This document shows positions 33,233 through 45,800 of a DNA stretch of 64,000 bases, in pieces (the stretch's first letter is position 1; each line of letters begins with the position of its first letter). Both the position numbers and the translations under genes were made by a program. Source of the stretch: Stenocarpella maydis (lineage: Eukaryota > Ascomycota > Sordariomycetes > Diaporthales > Diaporthaceae); the NCBI GenBank assembly GCA_002270565.1, contig NQMI01000093.1:84138-148137 (forward strand). Reading direction: 5' to 3'. The notes beneath the pieces are model-generated. The model saw nothing but the letters and a program-made list of their open reading frames with translations. It did no database searches and was not told the DNA's origin.

Positions 33233-34370
33233 ATGGAGCCCCGGTCTGGGATGGCCGGAGACAGGAGCGAACGGGTCAGCTTGGTTATCGTGTGGTTCCT
33301 CTATCTCGCCTCGGTCCTGAGCGTCTGCGCCCGTTTGGGCACAAAGTATGCCATGGCTAAGCGGCTGGCCGCTGACGATGCCCTAATAGTGGCTGCTCAG
33401 GTTGGTCTCGAAACCCTTTTTGCAGGATAATTTGCTAATATCGCGCGGTCCAGGTCACATCCCTGGCTCAGTGCATCGCGATATCGTTCGCCGCGGCATC
33501 GGGCCTCGGGGCCTCCATGGATGGTTTAGAGCCAGATCAAACCGAACAAGTTTTGAAGGTGCGGCCGTCCATGGGCGGAATCAGTCCGCAACCGATTCAG
33601 ACGACTGACAGATATCCGCCGCAGGCTGAATATACCAGTATACCTTTTCTCCTTCTGACACTGGCTTTAGTCAAGTGGTCGATTTGCGTTTTCATCAATC
33701 ACTTGAGCCCGACGGCGGTGCATCGTCACGTCGATTTGGCTTTCCGTTCAACAATAGGCCTGTGGCTTGTATCTGCGGTGGTTCTCTCTATCTTCCAGTG
33801 TGCGCTCCCAAAGCCGTGGGACTACGTCAACCGCAACGGTTGTGCTAATCGTGTACGCCTTCACTACTTGCTCTTGCACCTCAGGATGATCTGCTGACAT
33901 GAGAAGCGAGCTTGGGGGACATATGTTACGGTGGTTAACATCTTTACGGAATTTGGATTCGTTTCCCTATACGTGTGGATCATCGGAAAGCTTCATATGT
34001 CGGTTCTGAAGAGAACCACAGTCCTCCTGGTCTTCTTGACCAGACTACTGTCAGTTTTGTGTCCTTCCACCACACAAGAATGCACCCATCTAATATTGTG
34101 TATGCCAGTGTTATTGGGGCTGCAACAGCTCAGCTTGTCATATTCTGGAACGCATACACCCAGCCGGACATCACTCAGAGTTTATGGCTGCCAACGGTAT
34201 GCAGCCAAGTCGTCTTGTTCCTGAGTGTCCTGACTGCCTGCCTGCCATACCTTAGGCCGTTGATGGAGAGTCTCGAATCTGGGGTTGTGCGCGTGCCCGA
34301 GGACCTGGACGAGCTGAGGTCATTTGCGAGATCAGCATCACGAACGAATCAGACTGCAGCCAACGGATAG
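33233..34370 (+). CDS. SAT4/rhodopsin-domain integral membrane protein
   Basis: Five exons (33233-33400, 33454-33558, 33625-33852, 33904-34049 and 34109-34370) join in frame to 302 residues, all with GT-AG introns of 51-66 bp. Hydrophobic segments are spaced as in the fungal seven-helix family. VCARLGTKYAMAKRLAADDA matches the helix 1-2 loop with the conserved R and D-D. PKPWDY, VVNIFTEF and CLPYLRPLMESLESGV match the family's PxxWdy, N-hx-TD and TCIPYLKPFLESLESGMI motifs. The role of the family is unclear; members are seven-helix, GPCR-like proteins abundant in plant-associated fungi. The short C-terminal tail is charged. An upstream in-frame ATG at 33191 is possible. Confidence 0.82.
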
Positions 34371-34379
34371 AACATTTCA

Positions 34380-35365
34380 GCACCATGTCAGGGAGAAAGG
34401 GAGCCCGGCTACGCAGATACCCAAGGTTACTTTACTCTAAATCTGATTATATTGTGACTCACACGTCGGCTACTTCCGCTGGGGTTGAATAAATGAGCAG
34501 CATGGAAAGTTATCACCTGCTGTTCTGGAGCGCGCTGTTATGTAGCATCCATCAAGGTCCGAGAAGTGAGTATCATACGATTTGTGCGTCCTGCCTGGGT
34601 AATTTGCACTCTTATGCACGTGAAACAGGGTGTGCATCTTGCAGCGTGAGTTAGTGATCCAGTCTGCCGTCTATCTGCAGGCTGTGGTACAACATGATGC
34701 CACAGGCGCAGTTCTACGGAGTACACAGCCGGTATCTACCTAGATAGGTAGGTAGGTATGTACATCAGGAATGCGCTGGCGCTGCCAAGGCCGACAATGT
34801 GCATCATGCATGCACGAGGTACATTTGAGCGACCGTAGTGTAGACCAGTGCGGACACCTTTCCAAGCTGGTCCAGATTGCCCTCTATCTGCGGGCCACAG
34901 CATCACATGTGCTGCACGCCAGAGCCCTCCAGAATTAGCACCTACCCACCTTCAGAGGTAGAGAGTCATATCGAGGACGTTCCAAGGCCAATCATTGATG
35001 GAGTAGGCAGCGGTTGCCATGTAGTACGGTGTTCAGCTGCCGTAAACTTGCATATACTCAGCCGTCGACACCCTCTGTGGGATACCCGACGGCTGCAGTG
35101 CAGGTCGAGGGTTGTGCATTGGCGAGGTTTTGGGCGCCAGGCTTTGCGCGCACAACTCCTTCCAACGAAGAATTAGGTCGGCCCAGAGATTACTGCTGAA
35201 CCCAAAGCCATGAGGCATTCACCTACGATGGCATTTAGTTCGAGCTCGGTTTCCTTGAAACAGCATCACTGCCTTCATTGACGATTCTTCCTCACTATAT
35301 CTCCTGGCTCTACTCGTAACTACACCTCATTATTAACCCCGGGGCCTCCGCAGTGTGAGGAAAAC
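34380..35365. other. Intergenic stretch with no supported gene
   Basis: Contains a TAGGTAGGTAGG microsatellite near 34740. It is the upstream region of the permease gene. Confidence 0.4.
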
Positions 35366-37145
35366 ATGACGATGGGACTCCAAGAGTTCAGCAAAGAAAG
35401 TGCCGGGACTGCCGCAGCCGAGACCATGGCCCATAGCTCAGCCACCCGCGACGATGCCGCTCTGGCACGACTGGGAAAGAAACCCGTTCTCAGGAGGAAC
35501 TTTGGCTTCATGACGATTCTGGGATTCAGCTGTACGATTCTGATTACATGGGAAGGATCTTTGATGTTGGTACCCCTATTATCTCTGGACTTACTAATGA
35601 CCAGAACACTAACCAGGTACAGCACCTTCCTGCAGGGACTTCAAAAGTAGTGACGATTCCGCCCTTTTGACGCACTGAAACATCAGACCTAGCTAACAAT
35701 CCGAAGCGGTGGTCCGTCAGGAATCATATATGGATTCATTCTCGTCTGGGTTGGGACCCTCTCCGTGTTCGCAACGCTCTCGGAGTTAGTCTCCATGGCG
35801 CCAACCTCCGGCGGCCAGTACCACTGGGTGTCCATGCTGGCACCACCCAGCTCACGCAAGTTTCTGGGATACCTCACCGCCTGGCTTGCTCTCACAGGTT
35901 GGCAGGCTCTGGTAGCATCCGGTGGATTCGTGACCGGAACCATGATACAGGGCCTCATCCTGCTCACCCATCCCGATTACGCCAGTGTAATGCAGAATTG
36001 GCACGGTACACTTCTCTTTTGGGGAGTAGTCCTTCTTGCCTTCACCATCAACAGCGCCATCGGGTCTCTCTTAGCCAAGTTCGAGGGGCTTGTCTTAGTC
36101 TTGCATCTTCTCGGTTTCTTCGCCGTCATGTTACCCCTGGCTTTGTTGAGTGAGCATGGGGATTCCGCAGCCGTGTTCAACGACTTTTACAATCTTGGGG
36201 ATTGGCAGACTCAAGGCCTCTCGTTTTGTATTGGGCTGCTCGGCAATGTGTTCGCTTTCCTTGGAGCTGATGGAGCCATTCACGTAAGTTTCTGTCCATT
36301 TCCGTCGGCACTCATGTGGCTAATGGGACGATCAGATGGCTGAGGAGATCCGAAATGCTGCCGTTGTGATACCCCGGTCTCTCCTGACTGGCCTGGCCAT
36401 TAATGGGGTGCTGGGTCTAGGCATGGTCATCATCACTCTGTATTGCGTGGCGGCGTCCGGCATCGACCAGGCGCTCCTGGAGAACCCATCGTACCCATTC
36501 ATGGCCATCTTCCACAATGCTGTTGGGTCCACGGCGGGCGCCGCAGTCATGTCTTCGGTCGTCGTGGTCATGGCCTTCAGCGCCACAACAGGTTGCCTTG
36601 CCTCGACCTCACGACTATATTGGGCCTTCGCCCGTGATCGTGGTCTTCCCGGGTGGAAGTTCCTAATGAGAACCAGTCAACGGACCAGCATCCCCCTGTA
36701 CGCTGTACTCACAACGACTATCATCGCAATTATACTGTCTCTGGTCAACATTGGGGACGCAACCGCATTCAACGGCGTCATATCCATCTCTATCGCCGGG
36801 TTGTTCGGATCTTACCTCATGGCGTCCTCCCTTTTGCTCTTTCGGCGGCTGCGCGGTGAGATTCATAATCCCAGTCCGGACGACTTGCTGGTCAACACCG
36901 TGGATACCAAACTTACCTGGGGGCCTTGGCGCCTGCCAGGGCTGTTCGGGATTGCAAACAACGTCTTGTCCTGCTCGTATCTGTTGCTTATCTTCTTTTT
37001 CTGTTTTTGGCCAGCAAGCAGGGAGATTACGCCACAGACCATGAACTGGGCCGTTCTGGTGTTTGGAGTAGTCATCAGTTTCAGCGTGCTATATTACCTA
37101 ACTTGGGCCAGGAGGGTATACTCGGGGCCAATTGTGGAGGTCTGA
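35366..37145 (+). CDS. APC-superfamily amino-acid/GABA permease
   Basis: Four exons (35366-35565, a 30-bp micro-exon at 35617-35646, 35707-36283 and 36336-37145) join in frame to 538 residues. The N-terminal part reads LGKKPVLRRNFGFMTILGFS and TWEG, then across the micro-exon NGGPSGIIYGFILVW, the substrate-binding region typical of the fungal GABA/choline permease group. ELVSMAPTSGGQYHWVSMLA is the helix-3 signature. DGAIH joined to MAEEIRNAAVVIPRSL is the conserved loop before helix 7. About twelve hydrophobic segments follow. It should import amino acids or related amines through the plasma membrane; the exact substrate is open. It is convergent with the synthetase gene, 590 bp away. Confidence 0.92.
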
Positions 37146-37149
37146 CGGG

Positions 37150-37734
37150 GTGGTCGCAAAAGTATAACATTCTAGGAATATTCAAAAGACGCCTATGCCT
37201 TGGCGGCAATCTTGTGGCCAAAAATAATCAAGTTAATGCAAATGAAAGCAATCAACAGCCTCCCACTTTCATTATGTTCCATGAATATTAAATCAACCAG
37301 CACCCCTCGACATTGATTTGATTGACGATGCTAAAGCTAGGAAAGTTCTACGGAGCTATTTAAAGCAAAGGGGAGCTCACGTCGAGGGTGATGTAACCCT
37401 TGATCAAAGATTCGGGATAAAGATGTCGGCCGGGAGATGTATCAAACTGCAGCATCCGTTGACGCAACAAAATAAAATCACATCTCTGAACCTATTTATA
37501 GACTGTTTGAATGTGAAGGGAAACCGGCCGGCGGGATGGGGGGTGGACAAATATTCATGCATGTGCCCAAGGACCAAAATGCAGCACCAAAAAGTTAACC
37601 CAAGCCATGCCATAAAGTTACCAATACAGAAGAATAGACGCTGAACGGTAGAGACCGGCGAGAGTGATTACACAGCCTCATCCAAGTTACGTAGCCGAAA
37701 CCATTTCCTGACACAATCGGAGTGCCTCCACATA
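37150..37734. other. Intergenic region between two convergent genes
   Basis: A frame at 37318-37644 is open for 108 codons but has no motif. The region must hold the terminators of the permease and synthetase genes. Confidence 0.4.
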
Positions 37735-40700
37735 CTATGCCGTCTTCTCAGCTGGCAGGCCGAACAAATCCGTGCTGCTGGTTGAAGCAGTACTGACCGA
37801 CTTGATGCTTCCCCTCTTCTCCTGCCTTGTTCCCACGACAGGCAGGTTCACCCGGCGACGATGAAACCGCTCAGCCGGCCAGCCCTGCATCGTCCAGCCC
37901 TTCTCCACCACATCGCCGCCCATGACAAGGGTGTGCTCCAGCAGCGCCGAGTCGTCCCGCATCGTGGCACCGCTGAGGAGCCTCGAGCCCGAGCGCAGGA
38001 CACACCGCTCCCCAATCTCAAGCCTGTTGAGGTCGAACTTGCCCCTGGTGTTGATGTGCGCCACCACGCTCGCGTCGTCCACGACGGTGCGGTCGCCAAT
38101 CGCGATGAGGTCGGGCTCGGTGAACATCAGGCTGGGCCTGCCGTTGGCAAACAGGGCGCAGTCGTCCCCGATGGTCCCGCCCAGGGCGCGGAAGTACATG
38201 ACCAGCCAGTGCGTCCCGGTCAGCATGCCGAGGACGCCGTGGCCGCGGAAGCAGTGCCGCCGGAGCTTCTCGACGGTGAGGTACAGCTGCCAGCTCTGGC
38301 AGTAGGGCGACCTGTCCCAGTCGTGGTTGCCGGGGAGCCTGCGGCCCAGGAGGAGCCACTTGGCGCCGATGACGGCGGCGGTGGCGAGGATGGCCTGGGC
38401 TGTGGTCAGGACCGCGATGAAGAGGAAGAAGAGCGCAAACATGACGGGGACGTCGAACCAGCGCTCCTGGCCGAGGGGGTTGTGCTCGTCGCGGAAGATG
38501 CGGGCGACGATCTGGATCGAGGAGATGGATGGGACGTTCCAGTACAGGGCGGTGAAGATGGTCGTCACGGAGCTGTAGAAGACTATGGTGCCGAGGCCGT
38601 AGACCTTGTAGGGGGCTTGCTTGAGGTAGAACGCGCGGCCGAAGGGCGACACGTCCTCGGGATCTAGCTCGCTGTTGTGTTCCTTGCCCTTTGTGTCATC
38701 AGGGGATATGCTACTGACTTCTTTAGATGTTACACGAATCCCGTGCTTCTTCTCAAGGCCTGCATCTGAGAACGAGGGAAGCGAACCCAACCCCCGGCTC
38801 CCCTTGCGAGACACAGCAGGCGCCGTGCCGGTGCCGAGGCACACTGCGTCTCCTTTCTTGGAGCCGACGTAGGTACCACCATCCGAGTAGTACCCATTCC
38901 GCCTCGTGAGTGCGCCTGATCCCATGGTGGTCCTCTCGCCAACGACCACACCCGGCAGCAGCGTGACTCGGTCAGCAATCATGGCGCGGTCCTCGATCTT
39001 GATGGGCTCGGAGCCCAGCCCATCGGACGTGACGAGATTGGCTCGCGACCCAAAGACAACATCATTGCCAATGTTGAGCAGGTGGTAATCACCGATGGAA
39101 GGGCCGGTGCCAGGCCAATACACTCGGCGTCCCACCCTTGCACCAAGCATGCGGAGGGCAACCGACGTATACTCGTAGTGCTGCCCCGTAAGCTCCGTCA
39201 TCTCATGCAGCTTTTTGACGCTGAACAGGCTCTTGATGATGCTCGTCCTCCACTTCTGCAGCCCACTCCTCTGACTGACAGGGCCAGGTTGCTGGATGCC
39301 AAACATCGAGTCAAGAGCCCACTTGACAACGAGTGTAAAGCCGAAGAGGATAAAAGGGCTTAGCCCGACGCGCAGCACGAGGGCTAGGTAATGGAAACCT
39401 ACCCTGTGGGTTGCAGCAAACCACATAAGAATGCTGTAAAGAGGGTTGTCGGTGTTGACGGGCTCGGAGATGACAAGCCCGAGGAGCCCGGAATACCACG
39501 GCATCAGGCTGACTATCCAGCCCGCCATGACCAGCGGCCTCGTGATGAGCCACTCGAGAGCCCAGTGTACGCCGGGGATCTTGCTCGCGAGGAGGTCTCG
39601 GTTGGCCTCGTCCGCCGCGTCCTCGACCTCCCAGCTGGAGCTGTTGGGGCCGATGCACGCGCCGTCGGGGACGCAGGTGCCAGGCGCCACGATGGACTTG
39701 AGACCCACGCAGGCATTACGGCCGATGCGGATGCTGCCGAGGTACATGGTCGTGTTGCGCTCCCCGGCGAAGGGCCTGATGGTGCAGTCCTCCAGCACCG
39801 CGCCGTCCTCGATGTGGATGAGGTCCCACTCGCCCGTCTGCACGCCCCTGAGCGAGACATTGGCGCCGATCTTGGCCCCCATTAGCCGGAGGTAGAGGAT
39901 ATTGGTGTAGTTGGTCTGGGCGAAGAGGCCATGTCCGCAGATGTCGACAATCTTCTGGACGAGCCACCATCTCGTGTGGTACGAGCCCCACATGGGATAG
40001 GTGCCCTCCCTGTAGCGGCCGACCAGGAGCCACTTGGCCGCGATGCCGAACCACGGCGCGGTTGCTTTTGTGAGTATGCGGGCGACAAGGATCGCGAGCG
40101 TCAGGTTGAACAAGCGTCCCGGAACGTACTGTGTCGTGCGCCATTGCTGGGTCACGGCCATGAACATCATGAAGATGGTCCATTGCACCGCGCGGCGCAT
40201 TGGGTAGAAGACTACCATGGGGAGTAGCTGCAGTGCCATGAGCAGCGGTCGTCTGGATGAGTATGTCTCCTCACAACCCTCGCGTATGAAGTTCTCTCCC
40301 TTGGAGGCCTCATTTGACGCATCCCAGTTGTCGGGCAAGCGCTGGCGGACATCAGTTGCCATGGAGTCCGGGGTGCTGTTTTGGAAGATTGCGTCGATGG
40401 GGATGTGGACGTCGAACTCTGCTCGTAACACCGAGAGGAGACGACCTGCCCTAAGAGAGTCGCCACCTAGATCGAAGAAGTCACCATCGGCAGGTATATC
40501 GCTGACGGCTAAGCCCAACACGGATGCAAATGCCTTGGTAACTGCGCCAATGATTGAATATCCCCCCTGGCTGTCGCACGCGGCAAGGTCAAGATCATCA
40601 AGGATCTTTTGCAGAGCATCTTCGTCGACATTTCCGTTATCATCCTGAGGAATGGGTGTTTTCAACATCTGTATCTTTTGGGGGACCATGTAACCAGCAA

Positions 40701-42849
40701 TATTTGCAAGAAGCCTCTCCTTCAAATAACCAGGGAGAGTGTCATGAAGAGGTGGCATATCCGGTTCGGATGGGGAGATGACAACGTGCAGGTTCTTGTC
40801 CAAAGGAGTGGCTCGAAGACAGAATGACGTTTGTGTTGGAATTATACGGGTGAGCTCATTGAAGAGAAGTTCCAGGTCGACAGAGCAAGGATTACTTTTG
40901 ATGGGAGTTGACAGTTCCGTGTCAGGGGCGGGACAGACACCCTCCCAGTGCCTGCTCAGATACGGCCAATCATCCGTGGTATTCGGCAAAGATAATCGCT
41001 CGGCGAGTTTGATGCGGATGACCTTGTTGTTCCGCTTCGGGAGGTCGTCCATGTAGACCACCAGGGTGGGCCATTTCACCGACTGGAGACTCGACTTCAG
41101 AGCACCCTGGAGCAGCTTGAGGTCGGCACGTGGGACGTTCTCAGGCGTGACAAGGACGACGCCAACCACCTCTTGCAACACATCGTGGGGAACTGCAAAG
41201 GCAAGGGCCTGGCTGACACGCCCAAACAATGGGGAGTCTTCCTTGAGCGAGGCTGCGACGATGGCGTTCTCGACCTCGAATGGGGAGATCAGTTCTCCAC
41301 CGCGGTTGATGACCTCCTTGGAACGGCCAGTGATATACAAGTAGCCGTCCTCATCCATGTAGCCCAGGTCCCCGGTGTCAAACCAGCCGTCCTCGTGGAG
41401 TGCTGAGGTGTCAATGGTCCCATCGGGCTGGAGGTAGCCTGGGAACAATGGCGCGCCACGTACACATATCCGACCAATTTTTCCCGAGGGGACGGCGACA
41501 AAGTCATGATCAAGGATCCTCATGTCAGGGCCAGCAGTTATGCCCGACGTACCTGGGCGGTCGAGTTTGTAGTCAACCGGCGGCGTCGAGATAGGCATGC
41601 ATTCCGTCATGCCGTAGCTCGGCAGCACGATACAGTGGAACGTATCGCGGATCTGGGTTGCCAGGGACGGCAGCAGACCGCCAGCAGCGTTGCAGACGAG
41701 ACGGATCTGGGCATTTGCTAAGGCCTGGGGGCGTTGGGATGACTCTGCAAGGATGAGGGAGTGCATTGATGGCGAAGCGTAATACCACGTGGGCAGACCT
41801 GTCTCGACGACGTCCCAAAAACAGTTTGGGTCAAACGCCGGGCAGCATACGGTTGAGCCGCCGGAGAAGACTGGTGCGAATATGTTGCGGATGAGTCCGC
41901 CGCTATTGAATGTTAGTAAAGTTCAAGTGGGATAAGAAGTAACAGAGTGGTGGGCGACATACACGTGATATAGAGGCATCATGTTGAGGCAGACATCCTT
42001 TTCTGTGAGTGCCCAAGACTCAATAACGAAGGCAACGCCGGCAACAATAGAGTGGGCCGTGATTGGTACCACCTTCTTCTTCCCTGAGGTCCCACTCGTG
42101 AACAATATTAGCGCGACATCGTCAGGTCTGTTCGGAGTTGAACAGCATTCAGTCGTGACAGGCCTGCCGTCCGGACATGTGATGGAGATTTTCATATCTT
42201 CATCCAGTTCCACCAAGAACACCTGGATGCTGTCGGCTGCGACCCACCCCCCATCCAGTTGAAGCTTTTGGAAATCATCTTTTGTTGTAAGGATGCACTT
42301 AGCACCTGCTTGAAGCACGTCTGCTTGAAACTGCTCCGGCCCAGCTGCAGGGTTCACCGGAGACGCGATGTAGTGAGTGGTCACAGCCATGCACATGGCA
42401 GCTAGCAGTGGGCCATTGGGCAACGCAATGGAGACGACTGGCTTGATTGGGCCCTGGAGATCGATCGGAAGGCCGAACTCGCTCACGAAATCATTGAGGT
42501 AGCCGTGAGAGATGAATTTGTCGCCGCTGAGCACGCGTAGTGCCGCTTCTGGCTTGTTCGGGATGAACTCAGCTAAAGACTTGTATGTCGCCTTAATCTG
42601 AATTTTCGTCTGCTCTATGATCTTTGGAAAATCGCTGGGGTCTGCGAATGGGTTGTCGGTGCGTGCGGAGCGGCTGAACTTCGAGTGTTGCCGGATAAGG
42701 TCGAGTGTTGCCTCTGGCCCAAGGCTCTGCTCCAGTGAGCGGGACAATTCCTGAAGGGAATCCCATGACTCCTGCAACTTAGGAGGCTCGGGGGCCGAGG
42801 AGAGATGATGAGCCACGGCTTGTGTGCCTTCCGAATCCTGGGAAGACAT
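37735..42849 (-). CDS. Pls-type synthetase: adenylation-carrier plus three membrane/hexapeptide-repeat modules
   Basis: Exon 1 (42849-41963) and exon 2 (41902-37735), separated by a 60-bp intron (GTATGT...CTAAC...ATAG), give 1684 residues without any lesion. The adenylation domain has LILFTSGTSGKKKV (residues ~247-260), SYGMTEC, GWFDTGDLGYMDEDGYLYIT and KEVINRGGELISPFEVE (~468-507), and NKVIRIKL with the A10 Lys (~589). The carrier domain has FFDLGGDSLRAG with the phosphopantetheine Ser at ~778. Three repeats follow, each of hydrophobic helices, KWLLxGR and W-rich text, then isoleucine-patch (left-handed beta-helix) turns. This is the layout of bacterial epsilon-poly-lysine synthetase and of the 'NRPS terminal domain' family. 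The A4 region reads PLYHVGGLI, as in acyl-CoA synthetases, and lacks the Asp that binds alpha-amino groups. The activated acid may therefore not be a normal amino acid. It probably sits in a membrane. Confidence 0.88.
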
Positions 42850-45800
42850 GGCGTCTGTGGGAAGAGAGTGTAAAGCAGTAAAATAAATTGGGTATCAAAC
42901 ACCAATTTGCAGTCGTCGATAAGTGGGAACACACGAGTTAACGAACGTGGGTAGACATCTAGTATCCCAGAGCACAAGGCACGTAATATAGTCGTCAAGG
43001 CCGTTGGTCACGTATGAAGACCTGTCCTCTCGTATGACCGATTCACGCTGAGAGATCTAGTGGGCGGTGTATCCGTGGCCTTCACAGGATCGACTAAATG
43101 GGCATGGAGAGGTCTCTCAAGGGAGCGCTCGTGAACCTTGTGTCCTGTCAGTCATTTTCCGTAACCGAAGGATGTCACCATCATTTCTCTACATACCTAG
43201 GGTCCATGTGAAGTTTGCATTGGTAGCCGTGACCGTGTGTAACGGCTTATAAACGAAGGGATGTGTGCCGAGGGCCGTGTTAGGCTTTTCGAGACGAATG
43301 AGCGGATTCCCGCGAGCAGCTGATGGCGCACAAAAACAAAAGAAATTCGATAATGTAAGGTGCTATGAGTGAGCGTGATGTCCGGTCATTATCGCAAAGA
43401 TGATGGTAGTAGACCAGCTACGGAAGATGAGGAGGGAGGATATAGATATTCCAGAGGGACGACGCCGGCTTGTGCCTGCGATGAATCGTTCTACCCATCC
43501 ATATCAAAGCCGAGGACAAAGCGAAACATGGGCTTAGACTCGGTACTGAATCTATCCCCATTCATTCCGTGTGCTAGCCTGGAATATCACGGTTCGTCTC
43601 AGTGCTCCAAGAACCCGGGCGTCCCAGCACGAGGGCAGCACATGATACTGTATATACTAGCATGGGCCAGACCGACGGGGGAGGCACAAAGCGCGGTGGA
43701 TCGACTCCCGGCACGGCCATCGAAGGCCACTTGGAGCTCGAGGCCATCCCTCAGATTGAGCGTGGTAGTGATACTAGGAAGATACTACTGTCCACATCGC
43801 CAGCGACAAGACGTCGATCAGGGCCTAGCCCGGGGCGCCAAGAGGCATTGTCTACTGGTAGGAGATTGGGTGCTACTGTGCCACCTTATCCCTTGACCAG
43901 TGAGAGGTGGGAAGGTCGGAGGTGTCACCGAGGACAGGACACATGCGACTGTGCAGATTTTCTCGACATCGCAGGAGCTCAGAGCTGCTTGGGCGAACAC
44001 GCGCTGGGATGGCAACCGAAAAAGGACATTATTCCGGTACCTCGGGACTCGATGGATCCGGCGAATGCGATGTTGGTCCTCAGGTCTTGGCGACAGAGCC
44101 AAGGGCGCGGGCCGTAAGTAAGTACCTTAGGTACCTTACCAAGATGGATACGCAAGCAATCTCTCGGCGTCTGGGAGGGCCCGCCCGGCCGCTGTGTTAT
44201 GTCGTTTGCTCCGTTTTTACCGAAGCGCATATGCTTCGATCAGGAGACCGACGGCGAGTACAATGTTCGCTTACCACGGCGCTTCCTCCTTGCAGGGGTA
44301 TCTGACGCGAACGAGGTGGCTTTCTTCACGCTTGGCCACATCGCCGAGAATGACGGGATCACCAGCAGCGTCGGCGGCGGGGGCCGCGGCAATGAGGATG
44401 CTACACCAATTGCTTGGTTAGATTCGTCAAAGCGCTTATCTCCGACTTTGTCTTCGATGTCATCGTCGTCGGCTTCACCATCATGCGGATGCTCTTATCA
44501 TCACTCCCTGTGCTTGATGGGCTTATATAACAATCACGGCTTCTCTGATACCATTAATGGACCGCCTACGTTTTTTTGTTTAAAGAAAAAAAAAATGAAA
44601 ATTAGTAGCATAATTACATTACAAATAATAAGATATATTAGATTTCATTCTTGTCAAATTATTTCATGAATTCAGTTACTAACTTATGAAATTAATTTCT
44701 GATCTTCATTTTATATAAATTCATTAATATAGTATGATGTTAGGCATGTAATATATATGGAACATTTATATAATATTTATAACTTAAAATAACTTTGTAT
44801 CAATTTTTAAGCTACTACATCATGCCATTATCATAATGTAAGAGTGATAATAGCTAGACTCCTTCATTAGTACTTCTTGCCTGGCTGTAGTAAAGCGTGT
44901 AAAAGTGACTTTACTTCCTGGGGTATACTATTCTACGGTGCATTACCGTTCAGGCTCTCGTGGACGGCTAGCTAATCGGGCCTCGCCTTTGTGGCACACT
45001 ATTGCATATGAGCCGTCACATAATGGTACGGCCTTGCGGAACCTGACGTTTCGCGGCTCCCCGGTAAGAGGCAGAATTTTAGAATTAGCTCCAATGACTG
45101 ACGAGCGTCTGCCGACGACCTAGAAAAATCTGCAATATAGTGCCGCAGTGTTGATCCGGTCATCTCGGGCGGTGGGGGGATCTTAAGCGGACTAGTATTG
45201 TCCCGTGTATCGGACGATGGGTGGTTGCCGTTGCACTCCCTGATAGGATGATCGAATGATGAAGGAGTGACTCGACTGAATCATTTTCCAATACTATTGT
45301 TCAGGTTGCGGCTTTCTGCGGCTGTGCAGACGCCAACTATACTGTACCCGACGCCTACTATACTGTACCCGACGCCTTGCACAGACGATCTAAGCGGCTA
45401 ACTAGGCCCGGACGGTGTACGTCCGTAATACTCTTCGATCTTGGCAGGCAACCCTCCATCTGCCTTTGACCTCTATTCCTTATTCCCTGGGTGTTTTCCC
45501 ATGACTGACAACGGCAGGATTTCCGAATTGGCATCTTCTCCGTCTTTTCGGCTTCTCCATCCCGCTGAGGCCATCCAATGGGAGGCTGCTTTCATATCGT
45601 CTACCGCCCCAGAGCTACCTCGCTATGTTTCGGCTATCGTAGATCCTTCGTGGCGAAATAAAGTTTCGGGAGAATGTGCGATAATCTTCCGTCATTGACT
45701 CTGCATGGGGCATAAATCGTGTCAACTACCCTATTGGCCGCTCTGAGTTGATAGAGGGAAACTAATACCTCTCCTGGTTGGTGCATGAGATTCATTACGA

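Noticed and set aside
37848..40648. Many long frames on both strands opposite the synthetase gene
   Set aside because: High third-position GC of the real gene opens shadow frames; none shows a motif.
37735..42849. Calling the synthetase an epsilon-poly-lysine synthetase
   Set aside because: The domain layout fits, but the adenylation core resembles acyl-CoA synthetases and lacks the expected Asp, so the substrate is left open.
43369..44669. Overlapping plus-strand frames of 130-175 codons
   Set aside because: They contradict one another in frame and have no clean introns, motifs or family likeness. Kept only as a note in the gene-free stretch.
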